A DNA stretch of 64,000 bases from Emiliania huxleyi CCMP1516 (lineage: Eukaryota > Haptophyta > Isochrysidales > Noelaerhabdaceae): positions 192,218 to 256,217 of the forward strand of contig NW_005201113.1 of the NCBI RefSeq assembly GCF_000372725.1, in the 5' to 3' direction. Position 1 is the stretch's first letter, and each line of letters opens with the position of its first letter. The position numbers were made by a program, and so were the translations under genes. The notes beneath the pieces are model-generated. The model was not told the DNA's origin. It ran no database searches and saw only the letters and a program-made list of their open reading frames with translations. Below, piece by piece: positions 1 through 9,154 of the stretch.

Positions 1-47
1 CCCCCTCTCCCCTCCCTCACCATGCCCCTCCGCTCGCCCCTCTGCAG

Positions 48-975
48 GACCAGCGCGAGCGCGAACGCGCGCTCGGTGACTTCAAGAGCGGGCGCATCTC
101 TGTCATCATCGGCACCGACGTGCTCGGCCGCGGCATCGACGTGCCCGCGGTGACGCACGTCATCAACTACGACGCCCCCGGAGACATCGAGGACTACACG
201 CACCGGATCGGCCGAACGGGTCGCGCGGGACACCAGGCACCTCGCCTCTCTCTCTCCAGCCGCCCCGTCCCTCGCCCCTCTCTCTCCCCAGCCGCCCCGC
301 ACCTCGCCTCTCTCTCTCCAGCCGCCCCGCACCTCGCCTCTCTCTCTCCAGCCGCCCCGCACCTCGCCTCTCTCTCCTCAGCCGCCCCGCACCTCGCCTC
401 TCTCTCTCCAGCCGCCCCGCACCTCGCCTCTCTCTCTCCAGCCGCCCCGCACCTCGCCTCTCTCTCTCCAGCCGCCCCGCACCTCGCCTCTCTCTCTCCA
501 GCCGCCCCGCACCTCGCCTCTCTCTCTCCAGCCGCCCCGCACCTCGCCTCTCTCTCTCCAGCCGCCCCGTCCCTCGCCGTCGCCGCCGCCCCGCACCTCG
601 CCTCTCTCTCTCCAGCCGCCCCGCACCTCGCCTCTCTCTCTCCAGCCGCCCCGCACCTCGCCTCTCTCTCTCCAGCCGCCCCGTCCCTCGCCGTCGCCGC
701 CGCCCGTTGCTGCCGCCCTCGTCGTCCTCGCCACGCCACCGCCCTCGCCGCCGGCCCCCACCACACCGCCGCCGCCGCGGCCGCCGTCATGCGGCTTCCC
801 GCCTCCCCACCCTCCCCACCGCCGGCACTGCACCTCCCAGGGCATGGCGACCACGATGCTCAACGACCGCGACGGGAACATCGCCCGCGACCTTTTCGAC
901 ATGCTCACGCAGTCGAACCAGGAGGCGCCCGACTGGCTTCGCCAGATCCGCGGAGGAGGCGGCGGCGGGAGGCCT
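48..975 (+). CDS. DDX3/Ded1-like DEAD-box RNA helicase, C-terminal part (5' end outside window)
   Basis: ATP-dependent RNA helicase; family members act in translation initiation and mRNA remodelling. The window holds the end of the second RecA-like domain. Exon 48-236 follows an acceptor at 46-47 and carries motif V ([10 protein letters not shown]) and motif VI ([10 protein letters not shown]). Exon 2 starts at 841 and reads [18 protein letters not shown], then a Trp-containing stretch and a Gly run, matching the DDX3/Ded1 continuation after the RTGR motif. Both exons are in phase 0. The intron 237-840 starts with GC and ends with AG. The 3' end is uncertain: the frame stays open to 1356, but the next gene seems to start at 1134, so the helicase may end near the Gly run or have another intron. 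Family assignment is strong, exact end weak. Confidence 0.85.
235..700 (+). repeat. 30-bp minisatellite inside the helicase intron
   Basis: About 14 near-identical 30-bp units. Each unit contains a pyrimidine run ending in CTCTCTCCAG, a good match to a 3' splice site. The period is a multiple of three and the array stays open in the helicase frame, where it would encode a repeating [10 protein letters not shown] decapeptide if the intron were retained. Confidence 0.9.
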
Positions 976-1133
976 GCCTTCCTGATCGGTCTCGGTAGAA
1001 GAAAGCAAAGAGATATCGCCGTTGTCGATACAGCGGTCAGCGCTCCAGCCCTCCAAGCCTCATGCCCGCCGCTCCACCGTGTCGCTGCACAAGCAGCACT
1101 TCCCCACATTGCAGTGCTTGACGCAATACGAAG

Positions 1134-2049
1134 ATGTCTGCGACCATCGACTCCACCGTGCGTCGCTGCACAAGCAGCACTCCCCGCCTTACCAGCAGTG
1201 CAATCGCATCGCGCCCGCTCGGCCGATGCGCGCTCGTGTCCTCTTCTGATGCGCTGCTACGGTATAGATTTGGAGATGCCATTGACAGCCACGACGAGAT
1301 CGTCCGCTTCAACCTGGCGCCCGTGCCAGGTCAGCCTCTCCCACTCCTGCCACTAGACCACCCACAGCATAGCACGTGAGAGGCAATCACCTTGGCTTTT
1401 GCTCATTCACCGCTCACGTTCGTCATCAGCAGCCAGACATCCTCTGACTGGCGATGCCCGCCCCTCGACCCCAGAGGCGCTGCACCACCATGTTGGCCGC
1501 CGCACCACCACGGTGGTAGTTGGCTATCATGTCTTGCTTCTCCTTCAAGAGAGCGTCGCGCGTTGGCTGCGCCAGCTGCAGCCGCTGCAGCCGCTGCAGC
1601 CGCCGCAGCATCACCAGCTCCAACCATTACACGCAGACGACAACGGTGGTCGCAGCGGCTCGCCTCAAGTCGCGGTGCTTGTCTCCGACAACTGGTGTGT
1701 GACGGACGATTACAAGTGCCGAGTGCCCGGCAAGTCGCGCTAGATGACAGCTATTCACTGTCACCCACATCTTCCTTCGGCCACTGGCAGTGCTACCACT
1801 GTATCGGCCGTTCTCAAAGGCGCCAAATGCAGCGCACATGATCTCGCGATAGGCAAGTCGCGGCGCTGGGCCCAGCGCGGCGGACGAGCAGGCGGGCCGC
1901 CGCTATCATGCCCCAAGCAGGCCGCCTCTGTCGGGAGATGCCGATGCATCGCGCACGCGTTGCCTGGTTGGATCGATTGTGCGCCCGCCCCGTCGAAGGA
2001 GGAGGTGCAGGAGACGTGGCGACTCTACCTGGAGCAGGCAGATGCTTAG
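1134..2049 (+). CDS. Sialyltransferase-like protein, glycosyltransferase family 29
   Basis: GT29 enzymes transfer sialic acid (or a related sugar) from a CMP donor to glycans in the Golgi. Exon 1 (1134-1329) has the pattern CALVSSSDALL, then GDAIDSHDEIVRFNLAP, which is sialylmotif L. A GT-AG intron (1330-1474) splices in phase to exon 2 from 1475, which gives HVGRRTTTVVV, the usual continuation. Further on, PSATGSATTVSAVLKGAKC (about 1771-1830) resembles sialylmotif S. A TAG codon at 1741-1743 separates exon 2 from this stretch in the same frame, so there is either an unrecognised short intron or a nonsense mutation. No transmembrane anchor is visible at the proposed start, so the true 5' end may be missing. 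Motif evidence is good; whether the gene is intact is unclear. Confidence 0.55.
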
Positions 2050-2635
2050 AAAATAGGTAATAGGTAAGAAAATGGCACACGACCGCACACGACCGGCTAG
2101 CCGTTCGTGCCACCAGAGGTAATGCAGCGCCAATCCTCGGCAGGCAAACGAGTCGTGCGCAAAGAGCGGCCCGTCGACTGGTCTCGCCGCCGCGATCCAC
2201 TTTCTCCGCCGCTGCAAGAGAGTTACGCTGTTTGGCTTTGGTCTTCCGTCGCGTGGAGGTGGCGACGGGGATCTCCAGCAGACGATCGGGTCCGCGGCCC
2301 GGCGGTCGATCTGCGCCTTCTCAGCGGTGGAGGGGATGTGGGCGGTACGTGCGGACCGCGTGGTGCTGCGATGGCTTGACGAGTGCGACTCCCAGCGTCG
2401 ACTTTTTGACCCCACGGAGCCTCTGCTGCTCCGGGGGGGGCGGGGGGGGGGGTCTGCAGACCACCCGGCCGAACTTCAGAGTGGCGGTGGTCCTCAAATA
2501 CCGCTCAAACGCCCACGATGTTGTGGAGGGGACATATGCTGATGATCCCGGCCCGATTGGGTCGCTCAGAAAGCTTCTGGGCGGTCGCTAAGGTTCGCTC
2601 CCCGCACACGGGCCCCGGAATAAGATACATCATAG
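2050..2635. other. Intergenic region, no gene recognised
   Basis: No supported coding region. It contains a G-homopolymer tract near 2432-2450 and possibly upstream exons of the hydrolase fragment that follows, which I could not identify. Confidence 0.4.
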
Positions 2636-2757
2636 AGCTGCGCGTCTACCCCGGCGCCGCACACGGGATGGGTCACTTCGGGCCGCACCAGCACACCGAG
2701 CAGGGGGAGGGGGCGCTGCGAGCCCTCGAGGCGTGGTACGCAGCGCACCTGCCCTAG
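2636..2757 (+). pseudogene. Dienelactone hydrolase-like C-terminal exon (orphan)
   Basis: Alpha/beta hydrolase of the dienelactone hydrolase type. After an acceptor-like TAG at 2633-2635 the exon reads ELRVYPGAAHGMGHFG, which matches the family's catalytic-His segment (YPGxxHG), followed by ALRALEAWYAAHLP and a stop, the usual C-terminal helix. The catalytic nucleophile and Asp segments were not found upstream, so this is either the last exon of a gene with unrecognised exons or a relic. Confidence 0.5.
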
Positions 2758-3177
2758 GCAGTAGGCTCTGCCTCGATGCGGATGTACGTGATCGACCTCT
2801 GTGATCCTGTTGTTGTACCAGGTTTACGTTCGAATGATTTATTTTTGTAGAGCCGCCGCCGCCTTGTGTGGTGGCCAGTGGTGGTGGTGGTGGTGGGTGG
2901 GTGGGGGGGGGGGGGGCACACATGGAAGTGGCCGCCCTCAAGTCTCTTCAAAATATTTTAGATTTAGTTTGTTTAAAAGGGGCAGGTTAGGTGCTGTTGC
3001 TGTGGGGAATTCAGCCCCTGGAAGGACACCCGCGCCCTTTCGCAGGCGGTCGAAAGGCCCTTGCCAGGACCGTCTCGCATCGCACATCCATCGTGAGTGC
3101 CAGCCCCGCGCCCGCCACTGACCGCCGACACGCGCGTTCCCAACGCGTGACTCACCGCGAGTGTGTCCGTCAGGACA

Positions 3178-3969
3178 ATGATCTTCTCAAAGCTGATGCT
3201 GCTCGCCGTCGGCGCTGGCGTCGTCAACGCTCTGCCGATCCTCACCGTGCCCGACGCGCAGGAGGACGGCCTGGTTGATCTCGACTCGCCGGCCTCCCAA
3301 GTCTCCATTCGCTTCCTAAACGGGGACAACTCAAAGGCGGTGCTTGTGAAGTACACTGACAACGGAGTCTTGAAGCAGCTTCACATCAACGCAAACAGTG
3401 ATACGGCCAGCTACGCTGTGGATCCAACAAAGGAAATCACGATTCTGTCGGAGGATCCCCACTACTACCGCGTGTGCACAGTGGCACCTGACACGCTCAA
3501 GGAGGACGATGCCGTGTCTACTGCGAGCCCGTGGGGCAACTCGTGCAAGGTCTCTCGCCCTGCTCCGTCTCCGTCTCCGGCTCCGGCTGCAGAGGACCTG
3601 CAGTTTCAACGCTGCTTCAACAGCCAGGAATGTCCTTGTGTCAAGCATCTTGATGGTCTCTGCCTTCTTTACGCCTTGTGTAACACGGCGCTCAACTATT
3701 GTGAGATTGGATCTGCCGTTCATAACTGCAACCAAGATTCCGATTGCCCAGGATCTCCTGTTACTTGTTACCAGGGGTTCTGCTACTACGGTGCGCAAAA
3801 AGCCAATGGTGCTTCTTGCTACTGGAATTACGAATGTGAAAGCACGTATTGCAATGACGGGCATGGCGGTGGCAAAGGGAAGTGTCAAGCTTTGGGAAAT
3901 ACTGGCGATGATTGCGCTTGGCACCAAGCTTGCAAGTCCTTCTCATGTCATGGTGGGAAATGCACCTAG
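3178..3969 (+). CDS. Secreted Cys-rich protein of unknown function
   Basis: 263 residues from the ATG at 3178. The N-terminus MIFSKLMLLAVGAGVVNALP is a clear signal peptide. Residues of about 20-120 form an uncharacterised acidic domain. A short Pro/Ser/Ala linker near residue 130 leads into a C-terminal region with about 20 cysteines in recurring patterns such as DSDCPGSPVTCYQGFCYYG and ESTYCNDG, ending GGKCT. The spacing recalls small disulfide-rich secreted modules (dickkopf/colipase-like or epidermal-growth-factor-like), but no family can be assigned. Expected location is the cell surface or outside. The ORF is uninterrupted. A dispersed repeat begins right after the stop. Confidence 0.75.
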   Translation: MIFSKLMLLAVGAGVVNALPILTVPDAQEDGLVDLDSPASQVSIRFLNGDNSKAVLVKYTDNGVLKQLHINANSDTASYAVDPTKEITILSEDPHYYRVCTVAPDTLKEDDAVSTASPWGNSCKVSRPAPSPSPAPAAEDLQFQRCFNSQECPCVKHLDGLCLLYALCNTALNYCEIGSAVHNCNQDSDCPGSPVTCYQGFCYYGAQKANGASCYWNYECESTYCNDGHGGGKGKCQALGNTGDDCAWHQACKSFSCHGGKCT

Positions 3970-4016
3970 TTTGCAGGTTGCTCACCCACGGCACCGGGCC
4001 GGTGCTTGCACTTTGA

Positions 4017-4245
4017 ATGCCGTGGGGCTCCTGCCCGTGTCCCGGGCGTGGAGATGCGAGGGTCGCCCCCCCCCCCCCCCGCCCCCCACTTTGTGTGTGT
4101 GGAGACGTTTACCTTACTTGGCGGGGCGTGGGGGCCCTAGAGGGTACCCATGCAGGGGGGGGGGGGTTCCCATGGCCCGCAGGCCGGGGCCGATTTTGCG
4201 GGATTTTTTCTTTTGCGTTTTCGTTGGGTCCACCTGGGACCGAAC
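4017..4245. repeat. Dispersed repeat family A, copy 1
   Basis: The first half (4017-4115) resembles 6738-6838 and shares the words GTGGGGCTCCTG and GTGTGTGGAGA. The second half (4118-4245) resembles 41876-42005 and shares GGGGGCCCTAGAGGGTA and TCCCATGGCCCGC followed by CCGATTTT. Long C and G homopolymers lie inside. No coding capacity seen. Confidence 0.7.
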
Positions 4246-4377
4246 CGGAGGTGGCTGTGAGCTCACGTCCGTGTTGTCGTAGTACGCTTTACGAGACTGA
4301 TACTGTACGAGAGCTAAACTGGGTGCGGACCCAGTCTAGCAAGACACTCCTACGGAGTAGTAGACGGCGCAGGCATT

Positions 4378-4773
4378 TTAATCACCCATCTGCTCCTGCA
4401 AGGCATCAATCACGTCGCCATCTTCCATCCCGCACTCCTCGGGCGTCTCGCTTCCCAGGGATGGGACACGCTCGCCGTTGAACACGAGTCGGAGGCCTTG
4501 GGGGTTGACGCCTTGGCGCTGACCGATCGCATTCTTGATCTTTGACAGGTGCGTGTTCTTCTTGATCTTGAAGAAGACCTCCTCGCCACTCGCGTGTACA
4601 ACCTTGACGTTGATGCTGAGGGAGTCGCCCGCCTTGAGAGACTCGACGAGAGCGGCGGCGAAAGCCGCGGCGTCCGCGACCTTGCCGTCGCGCACAGCCG
4701 CCGCGGTGATGCGCTCCACGTCCGACTCGAGAAGGCGCTTCAGGCGCTGTGCATTCCACTCACCGCCGGCCAT
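4378..4773 (-). CDS. SUMO/ubiquitin-like domain protein without C-terminal diglycine
   Basis: 131 residues from the ATG at 4773 (an in-frame ATG six codons upstream is also possible). Residues about 1-50 are Ala-rich and unassigned. The rest is a SUMO-type beta-grasp domain: INVKVVHASGEEVFFKIKKN, LSKIKNAIGQRQGV, LRLVFNGERV and CGMEDGDVIDALQEQ align with SUMO in order. SUMO is normally cut after a GG pair and joined to lysines. Here the protein ends QEQMGD and stop, so the diglycine is missing and conjugation by the normal route is not expected. It may act as a non-covalent SUMO-like partner, or be a diverged paralogue. A GAATTC-containing promoter-like block lies about 118 bp upstream. Confidence 0.85.
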   Translation of the reverse strand: MAGGEWNAQRLKRLLESDVERITAAAVRDGKVADAAAFAAALVESLKAGDSLSINVKVVHASGEEVFFKIKKNTHLSKIKNAIGQRQGVNPQGLRLVFNGERVPSLGSETPEECGMEDGDVIDALQEQMGD

Positions 4774-4844
4774 GCTGCTCTCCAGCGGCAAGCCGAGCGC
4801 CGCCCTTCCTTCCGGTGATGGCGGCGCTTCCGTCCGGGCGAGAC

Positions 4845-4985
4845 GTTCGTTAGTGCAGTGCGCGCCAGAGCGCAGAGGCCAGTAAAGATAGAATTCTTAG
4901 ATAGAAAAAAAATTGTACAAGCAAACTCCCTTCGCACGACACTTAGGCACGGGACTGGCGCGCACTGGCACTAACACAGGTACAC
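4845..4985 (-). repeat. Dispersed GTGCCAGT...AATTC element, upstream of the SUMO-like gene
   Basis: Read on the minus strand this holds AGTGCCAGTGCGCGCCAGT, then a GTCGTGCGA word, a GTTTG..TTGTA run and GAATTC. The same ordered words occur (some inverted) near 20203-20271, 46663-46710, 51366-51413, 51808-51856 and 54367-54428. It lies upstream of the SUMO-like ATG. Confidence 0.6.
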
Positions 4986-5002
4986 CACGGGAGCCGCCCA
5001 AG

Positions 5003-5043
5003 CGACTCCCGCGAGGACGGCGAGGCACTTAGCTCCGTGCACT
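5003..5043. repeat. 41-bp dispersed repeat, copy 1
   Basis: Identical or nearly identical to 36356-36396 in the same orientation; both include GAGGACGGCGAGGCACTTAG. No function seen. Confidence 0.8.
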
Positions 5044-5559
5044 CCCAGAAAGTCGAACAGACAACCCAAGGAGGCACTCCTGCGCCCGCTCCCTCCCGCT
5101 TGGCGCCCATCCCGCCCTCCGCCCTCGCCCTCCGCCCTTGCCCTGGCTGGCCTGGGTGGCATCTCCGCATCATCACGCGCCAAGTGGGAGGGAGGTGGAC
5201 GGGGCCCTGAGCCGACCTAGCCCCAGACGGAATGGGGCGCCCAACACGATTACTGTGCCTTCCCCGCGCATCTCAATCACCAGTGCCGTTACAGTGCCGT
5301 TACGGTTACGTATACCGACGGGGGACGACAGCTCAGTATCAGACTCCCTATGCTGACGATACCGGCCTCCCCTTCCTTCTGCTCACGCGCTGACTTGGAG
5401 CAACAAACGCCGCTCCTCATGACGCACTTTGCGGATTGGGGCATGGAGATACATGCCGGCGTGCTCGATCCCATGGAAGGTCCACTCTGGACTACTCGAC
5501 TTCACCGCTCTGCCGCCGATCAAGAAGTCGAAATCTGAGGTGCTGTTTTGTTCAAAGCC

Positions 5560-5755
5560 GCACCACCTCTACAGATCCGACCTCGTTCGACGGCACCGAC
5601 CTTTCCCCGATCATGCTGCCAAACAACGGCTTCATGGAGGTGGTAGATCGCTTCCCGTACCTCGGCGACATCGTCTCGCGCGACGGCGACGACGCAGCAG
5701 CGGTCGACGCCCGCGTCGAGTCGGGTGGCAAGGCATTTGGCCGCGTAAAATTCTT
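5560..5755 (+). mobile_element. LINE reverse transcriptase C-terminal fragment
   Basis: In the frame starting near 5560 the peptide contains VDRFPYLGDIVSRDGDDAAA followed by VDARVESGGKAFGRVKFF. This is the segment after the fingers/palm in non-LTR (LINE-type) reverse transcriptases, where F-x-YLG-x-x-(I/V)S-x-DG precedes a helix with R and AF. Only this short piece is present; no endonuclease or catalytic YxDD block was found. It ends directly upstream of the zinc finger gene. Confidence 0.55.
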
Positions 5756-5781
5756 TCCGGCCGCTGCTCCGGTGTGCACAC

Positions 5782-7364
5782 ATGGACTACTACGCTGGCG
5801 GCCCCCACTGGCGGCAGCAGGATCGCCGCCCCGCCTACCGCCGCGCGAGTGCCCGCGGCGGCCACTACAGCGAGGCGCGGGGTGGACAGGTGGGCTGGTA
5901 CGGGCATGGGACCGGCCACGGAGGCTGGTATTATGGCAACGCTCCTGGAGGTGGATGGGGCAACCTCAGTGCTGGTGACGGCTCGGGCTCCTTCTACACC
6001 GGTGGAGGCGGCTACGGCGGCGCCACCGACCAGGCTACGGGCTGGGGCGGCGGCGGAGGGGGGCAGCATTGCCGCAGGGCGGCCAATGAGCAGGAGTATT
6101 GGACGTGTGCAGGCTGCTCGACCAAGAACTGGACGTCGCGGGAGAGCTGCCGCAAGTGCTCGCGGCCGAGACAACGCTGCGCCGCGCCGCCGCACTCTCC
6201 CACCCGCCCTCCGCCGCAGCCACCGCGCGAGCCACCGCAGCCATCGCATGAGCCGCCCCTCGCGACCGCCAGCTCTGGCGCGGGCTGGTTCGACGACGGC
6301 CCTTCGTGGCCCTCCTCGGCCTCCTCCGAGTCCCGGAAGCGGCCGCAGGCCACGACCGGCGGGCCCGGCGCCAGCGCCACCGCTGCGTCAGCTCCGGTGT
6401 CGGACCTGCGCAGCAAGCTGGCAAAGACCAGGCACATCCTGAGCGATGCGACACGATGTCTACTCGAGGGCAGCAGGCCGGGCAGCGCGGCGGCGGGCGC
6501 GTCCGCCCAGGGAAGCTCCTCCGTATTTTCTCGCTTGGGGGTCAGAGAGCGTGCGGCCCGATCCGCGAGCGGTCCAGTGCGCAGTCCCGAGAAGATTGGG
6601 GGTCAGAGCGAGGCGGCGCCTGTGGCAGTCGAGGCGACGGGGCATGCGAGCGACGTTGACCGGGCGCCCGCTGCATACACACACACACACGCCGCGCGCG
6701 CCGCACACCCACGCACACTGGGCCTGACACATTTATTACCGTGGGGCTCCTGTCTTTGGACGTGGAGTCGTGAGGGATCGCCCGGCCTCTGCTCCACGCC
6801 TCGTGTGTGTGGAGAAGTTTCCCCCTAATCTTGCCTTACCTTGACCAGGCGCAAGGCGACGCGGTGGCAGCGTGTGCGCAGGCGCGGGCGACAACGCCAG
6901 AAGAGGCGGCGGAGGCGGCGGAGGCGGCGGAGGCGGCGGAGGCGGCGGAGGCGGCAGACTCGCAGGCGGAGGAGGCGCAGGCGGAGGAGGGGGCGGAGGC
7001 GGAGGCGGCGGCGGATTCGGTGGCGGCGGCGGCGGCGCTGGTGGCTGCAGAGCCAGACGGGATGGAAGAAGCCGCCCTGCGAGCGCTGCTGCGGCGCGTC
7101 CAGCCGCTCCTGAGGGAGGCTGTGGCGGCACGGCGGCCGCAGGCATCCGAGGGGGGCGGGCGGAAGACGCTGGGCCTCGCCAGAGGCGGCAGGACGAAGG
7201 CATCGCCACAGAGGGCGCCAGCCGCGGAGGCGGCGCTGCAGCAGTCGCCGGCAGCGGTGGAGCGCAGTCGGGCCGCGAAGCGGTGGCAGTCTGGCGACGA
7301 GGCGGGAGGGAAGGGGCGAGGCGACGAGACGGGCGGCGAAGAGTCGGACGACGCGATGGGCTAG
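5782..7364 (+). CDS. RanBP2-type zinc finger protein, Gly-rich, probably RNA-binding
   Basis: The ATG at 5782 lies 22 bp after a promoter-like AAAATTCTTTCCGG. The N-terminus is rich in Gly, Tyr, Trp and Arg (FUS/TAF15-like composition). Around residues 110-130 is WTCAGCSTKNWTSRESCRKC, a complete RanBP2-type zinc finger (W-x-C-x2-C-x3-N-x6-C-x2-C), which often binds single-stranded RNA. A Pro-rich stretch follows. The first open frame runs to 6828, but its last part (6738-6828) lies in repeat family A. An Ala/Glu-rich frame (about 6850-7364), after an acceptor-like ACCAG, ends GGEESDDAMG and could be the final exon; that join is my inference and no donor was fixed. A CA run is at 6678-6690. 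Confidence 0.7.
6738..6838. repeat. Dispersed repeat family A, partial copy
   Basis: Similar to 4017-4115. It overlaps the end of the first zinc-finger frame and is probably intronic or untranslated there. Confidence 0.6.
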
Positions 7365-7641
7365 GGGGTTAGCTGAGCGTTTTTGCTCAAACATCGAGTG
7401 AGGTGGTGATCGCGGGTGGTCGTTCTCGTTGCTCGTTCTCTCGAGTAGAGGAAAGACATCAACATAGAGATATTAAGAGCTGATGTGGTTACACCTTGTC
7501 CGTACCGAATACCGTGCGTACTGAGGCAAGAACTGTCTGTACTCCCTGACGCCCCCCAAGCCCCATCGCAAGCAGGTCATGCAGTTACCCTGCGTACACC
7601 CCCTAGAGAGAGTAGAAGTAATAGACGGCTGCTGTGGAGGC

Positions 7642-8818
7642 TCAACGCTCACCAAGCGGCAGTGCCCTGCCTTCCACGCCCTCGCCCAACGCCGAGTCGC
7701 GCCGAGGCGAGCCAGAGAGGGTGGCGTAGCGGACGATTCCAAAGGCGACGGCGGTGAGGGAAAAGATGGTGCCCAAAGTATAGCGAATCATTTCGTTTTT
7801 GGAGGCCTGGGGAGGGTCAAGAGCCTCTCGTTGAGGACGCTCCGAGACTGTCTCCGCCAAATATCACGGGCGACCTCACCTCGATCTTTGTGTACAGCCG
7901 GCCGATATCGAGCTCCAGCTTCGCCTCTTTGGCGGAGAAGGTATTTTGCGCCTGTTTTCAGGAATGCGCGACTGCTCTGAGATCGATGGCAGCAGGAGGA
8001 TCCACAACGTCCAGAGAAGGTGAGGTCTTACCTTGCGGAGGTCCTCGCGAATCTTGCCGTCCACGAGTGAGAGCTCCACCTACGGGGCGCTGAGCGGTGC
8101 AACATTAGATCTCGCGTACGGGCCGTTTGCCTGCCTCCCCTACCGACGCTTGACCCCCCCCCGCCCCGGGCCGATTGCTCCGCCTTGTATTGCGACGTGA
8201 GCCGCTCGATCTCGTGCTTGCTCTCGCCTGTTCACATCAAAGGTGTGACGAACTTCGTCCTTCCAGACAGCCACCCGATCGCGCTTGTTCGCCGCGTAGA
8301 CGGTCGCCGAGCGCGAAGCCCTTCTCCGTCACCTCCTTAACCTGCGCAGTCGTCTTGGCATCAGCGTTCTCTTGCCGCGCCCGGAATCTCTTGATGTCAT
8401 CCCTCATCCGCCTACGCCGCCTCTGATCCGTCAGGCCCATCGTACAAGCCGCGTGGCGTGTCACACAAAGGGTTTGCTCCTGAGCTCAAGCTCGATGAAG
8501 TTCTTGAAGCGCTCACGCGCCGCCTCCTCCTCAATCCGCCGCGCCTCGCCCGACGCGCTGAGCGCGTCCAGAACGAACTGTGTCACGCACTCGCTCTGCT
8601 CGGCAGGCATGCCGGCCGCCTGAGAGGTCGGCGAGGAGGCTCGAGAGGCGCGTGTGCGGGCTCGGTTGCGCTGACGTTTACTCCTGGAGCTGCCGAGCCA
8701 GCGCAAGCGAGTCAAATGGAAAATTGGAGCGGCGCAGCGGGTCGATGGTTGAAGCAGAGGTGGCGGCGGCGGCAGTTGTTTGCGCGGAGGAGGTGCTGCA
8801 GAATCGGAGCATGGGCAT
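7642..8818 (-). CDS. MCUR1/CCDC90-like mitochondrial coiled-coil membrane protein
   Basis: Family members sit in the inner mitochondrial membrane and influence calcium uniporter or respiratory complex assembly. Six exons: 8684-8818 (start MPMLRFCSTSSAQTT, a mitochondrial presequence, then FDSLALARQLQ), one from 8619 (AAGMPAEQSECVTQFVLDAL), 8184-8227 (ESKHEIERLTSQYK), 8032-8079 (VELSLVDGKIREDLRK), 7880-7951 (AQNTFSAKEAKLELDIGRLY) and 7642-7806 (ASKNEMIRYTLGTIFSL plus the C-terminal membrane helix). Phases and family order agree for these. A further coiled-coil exon near 8230-8440 is likely but its borders are open. Intron 1 appears to start with GA, and the intron after the third listed exon with GC. 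The short tail after the helix is normal for the family. Confidence 0.8.
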
Positions 8819-8924
8819 GGGCCCACGGGGGCCTCGAACGCGACACACATTCGCGAACATATTTGTCGCGCTGCGGAACGTAAACCACTGAAGTCATGTC
8901 CTCATGACCTCGGAGCCTGTGCTC

Positions 8925-9055
8925 TTGTGAGCACTTGAGCACTGGATAGGGTCGATTCCGCATGGTACGGGACCCCTCGATCGTCTCGCCCTCCCTCACT
9001 GGCGTGTTCATTGGGGGGGGGGGGGGGTCATAACAAACACGGTACAGGATCGAGG
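8925..9055. repeat. Inverted dispersed repeat, arm 1 (pairs with 26907-27021)
   Basis: The complement of this stretch recurs at 26907-27021, including ATGACCCCCCCC, CGAGACGATCGAGGGG and ATGCGGAATCGACCCTAT. It contains a G tract of about 13 bases. Probably a dispersed non-coding element. Confidence 0.75.
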
Positions 9056-9154
9056 TGCACGCTGCTGAAGCAGTGTCGTCCCCCCTCTCCATCGTCTGGT
9101 AAGGGAGCCTGTGCTCTTGACGAAAAACTCTGGTAGTCCGTCCACGGAGATCGC

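Noticed and set aside
194-1109. Minus-strand frames rich in [10 protein letters not shown] and [10 protein letters not shown] through the first kilobase
   Set aside because: Antisense reading of the 30-bp minisatellite; no start context or domain.
5436-5978. The reverse transcriptase-like frame as an N-terminal extension of the zinc finger gene
   Set aside because: Different frame from the zinc finger start at 5782 and a clear LINE-type match; more likely a nearby insertion.
6825-7394. Arg-rich and Gly-rich alternative frames opposite the Ala/Glu-rich stretch
   Set aside because: Shadow frames of GCGGAG-type repeats; composition typical of reading a triplet repeat in the wrong frame.
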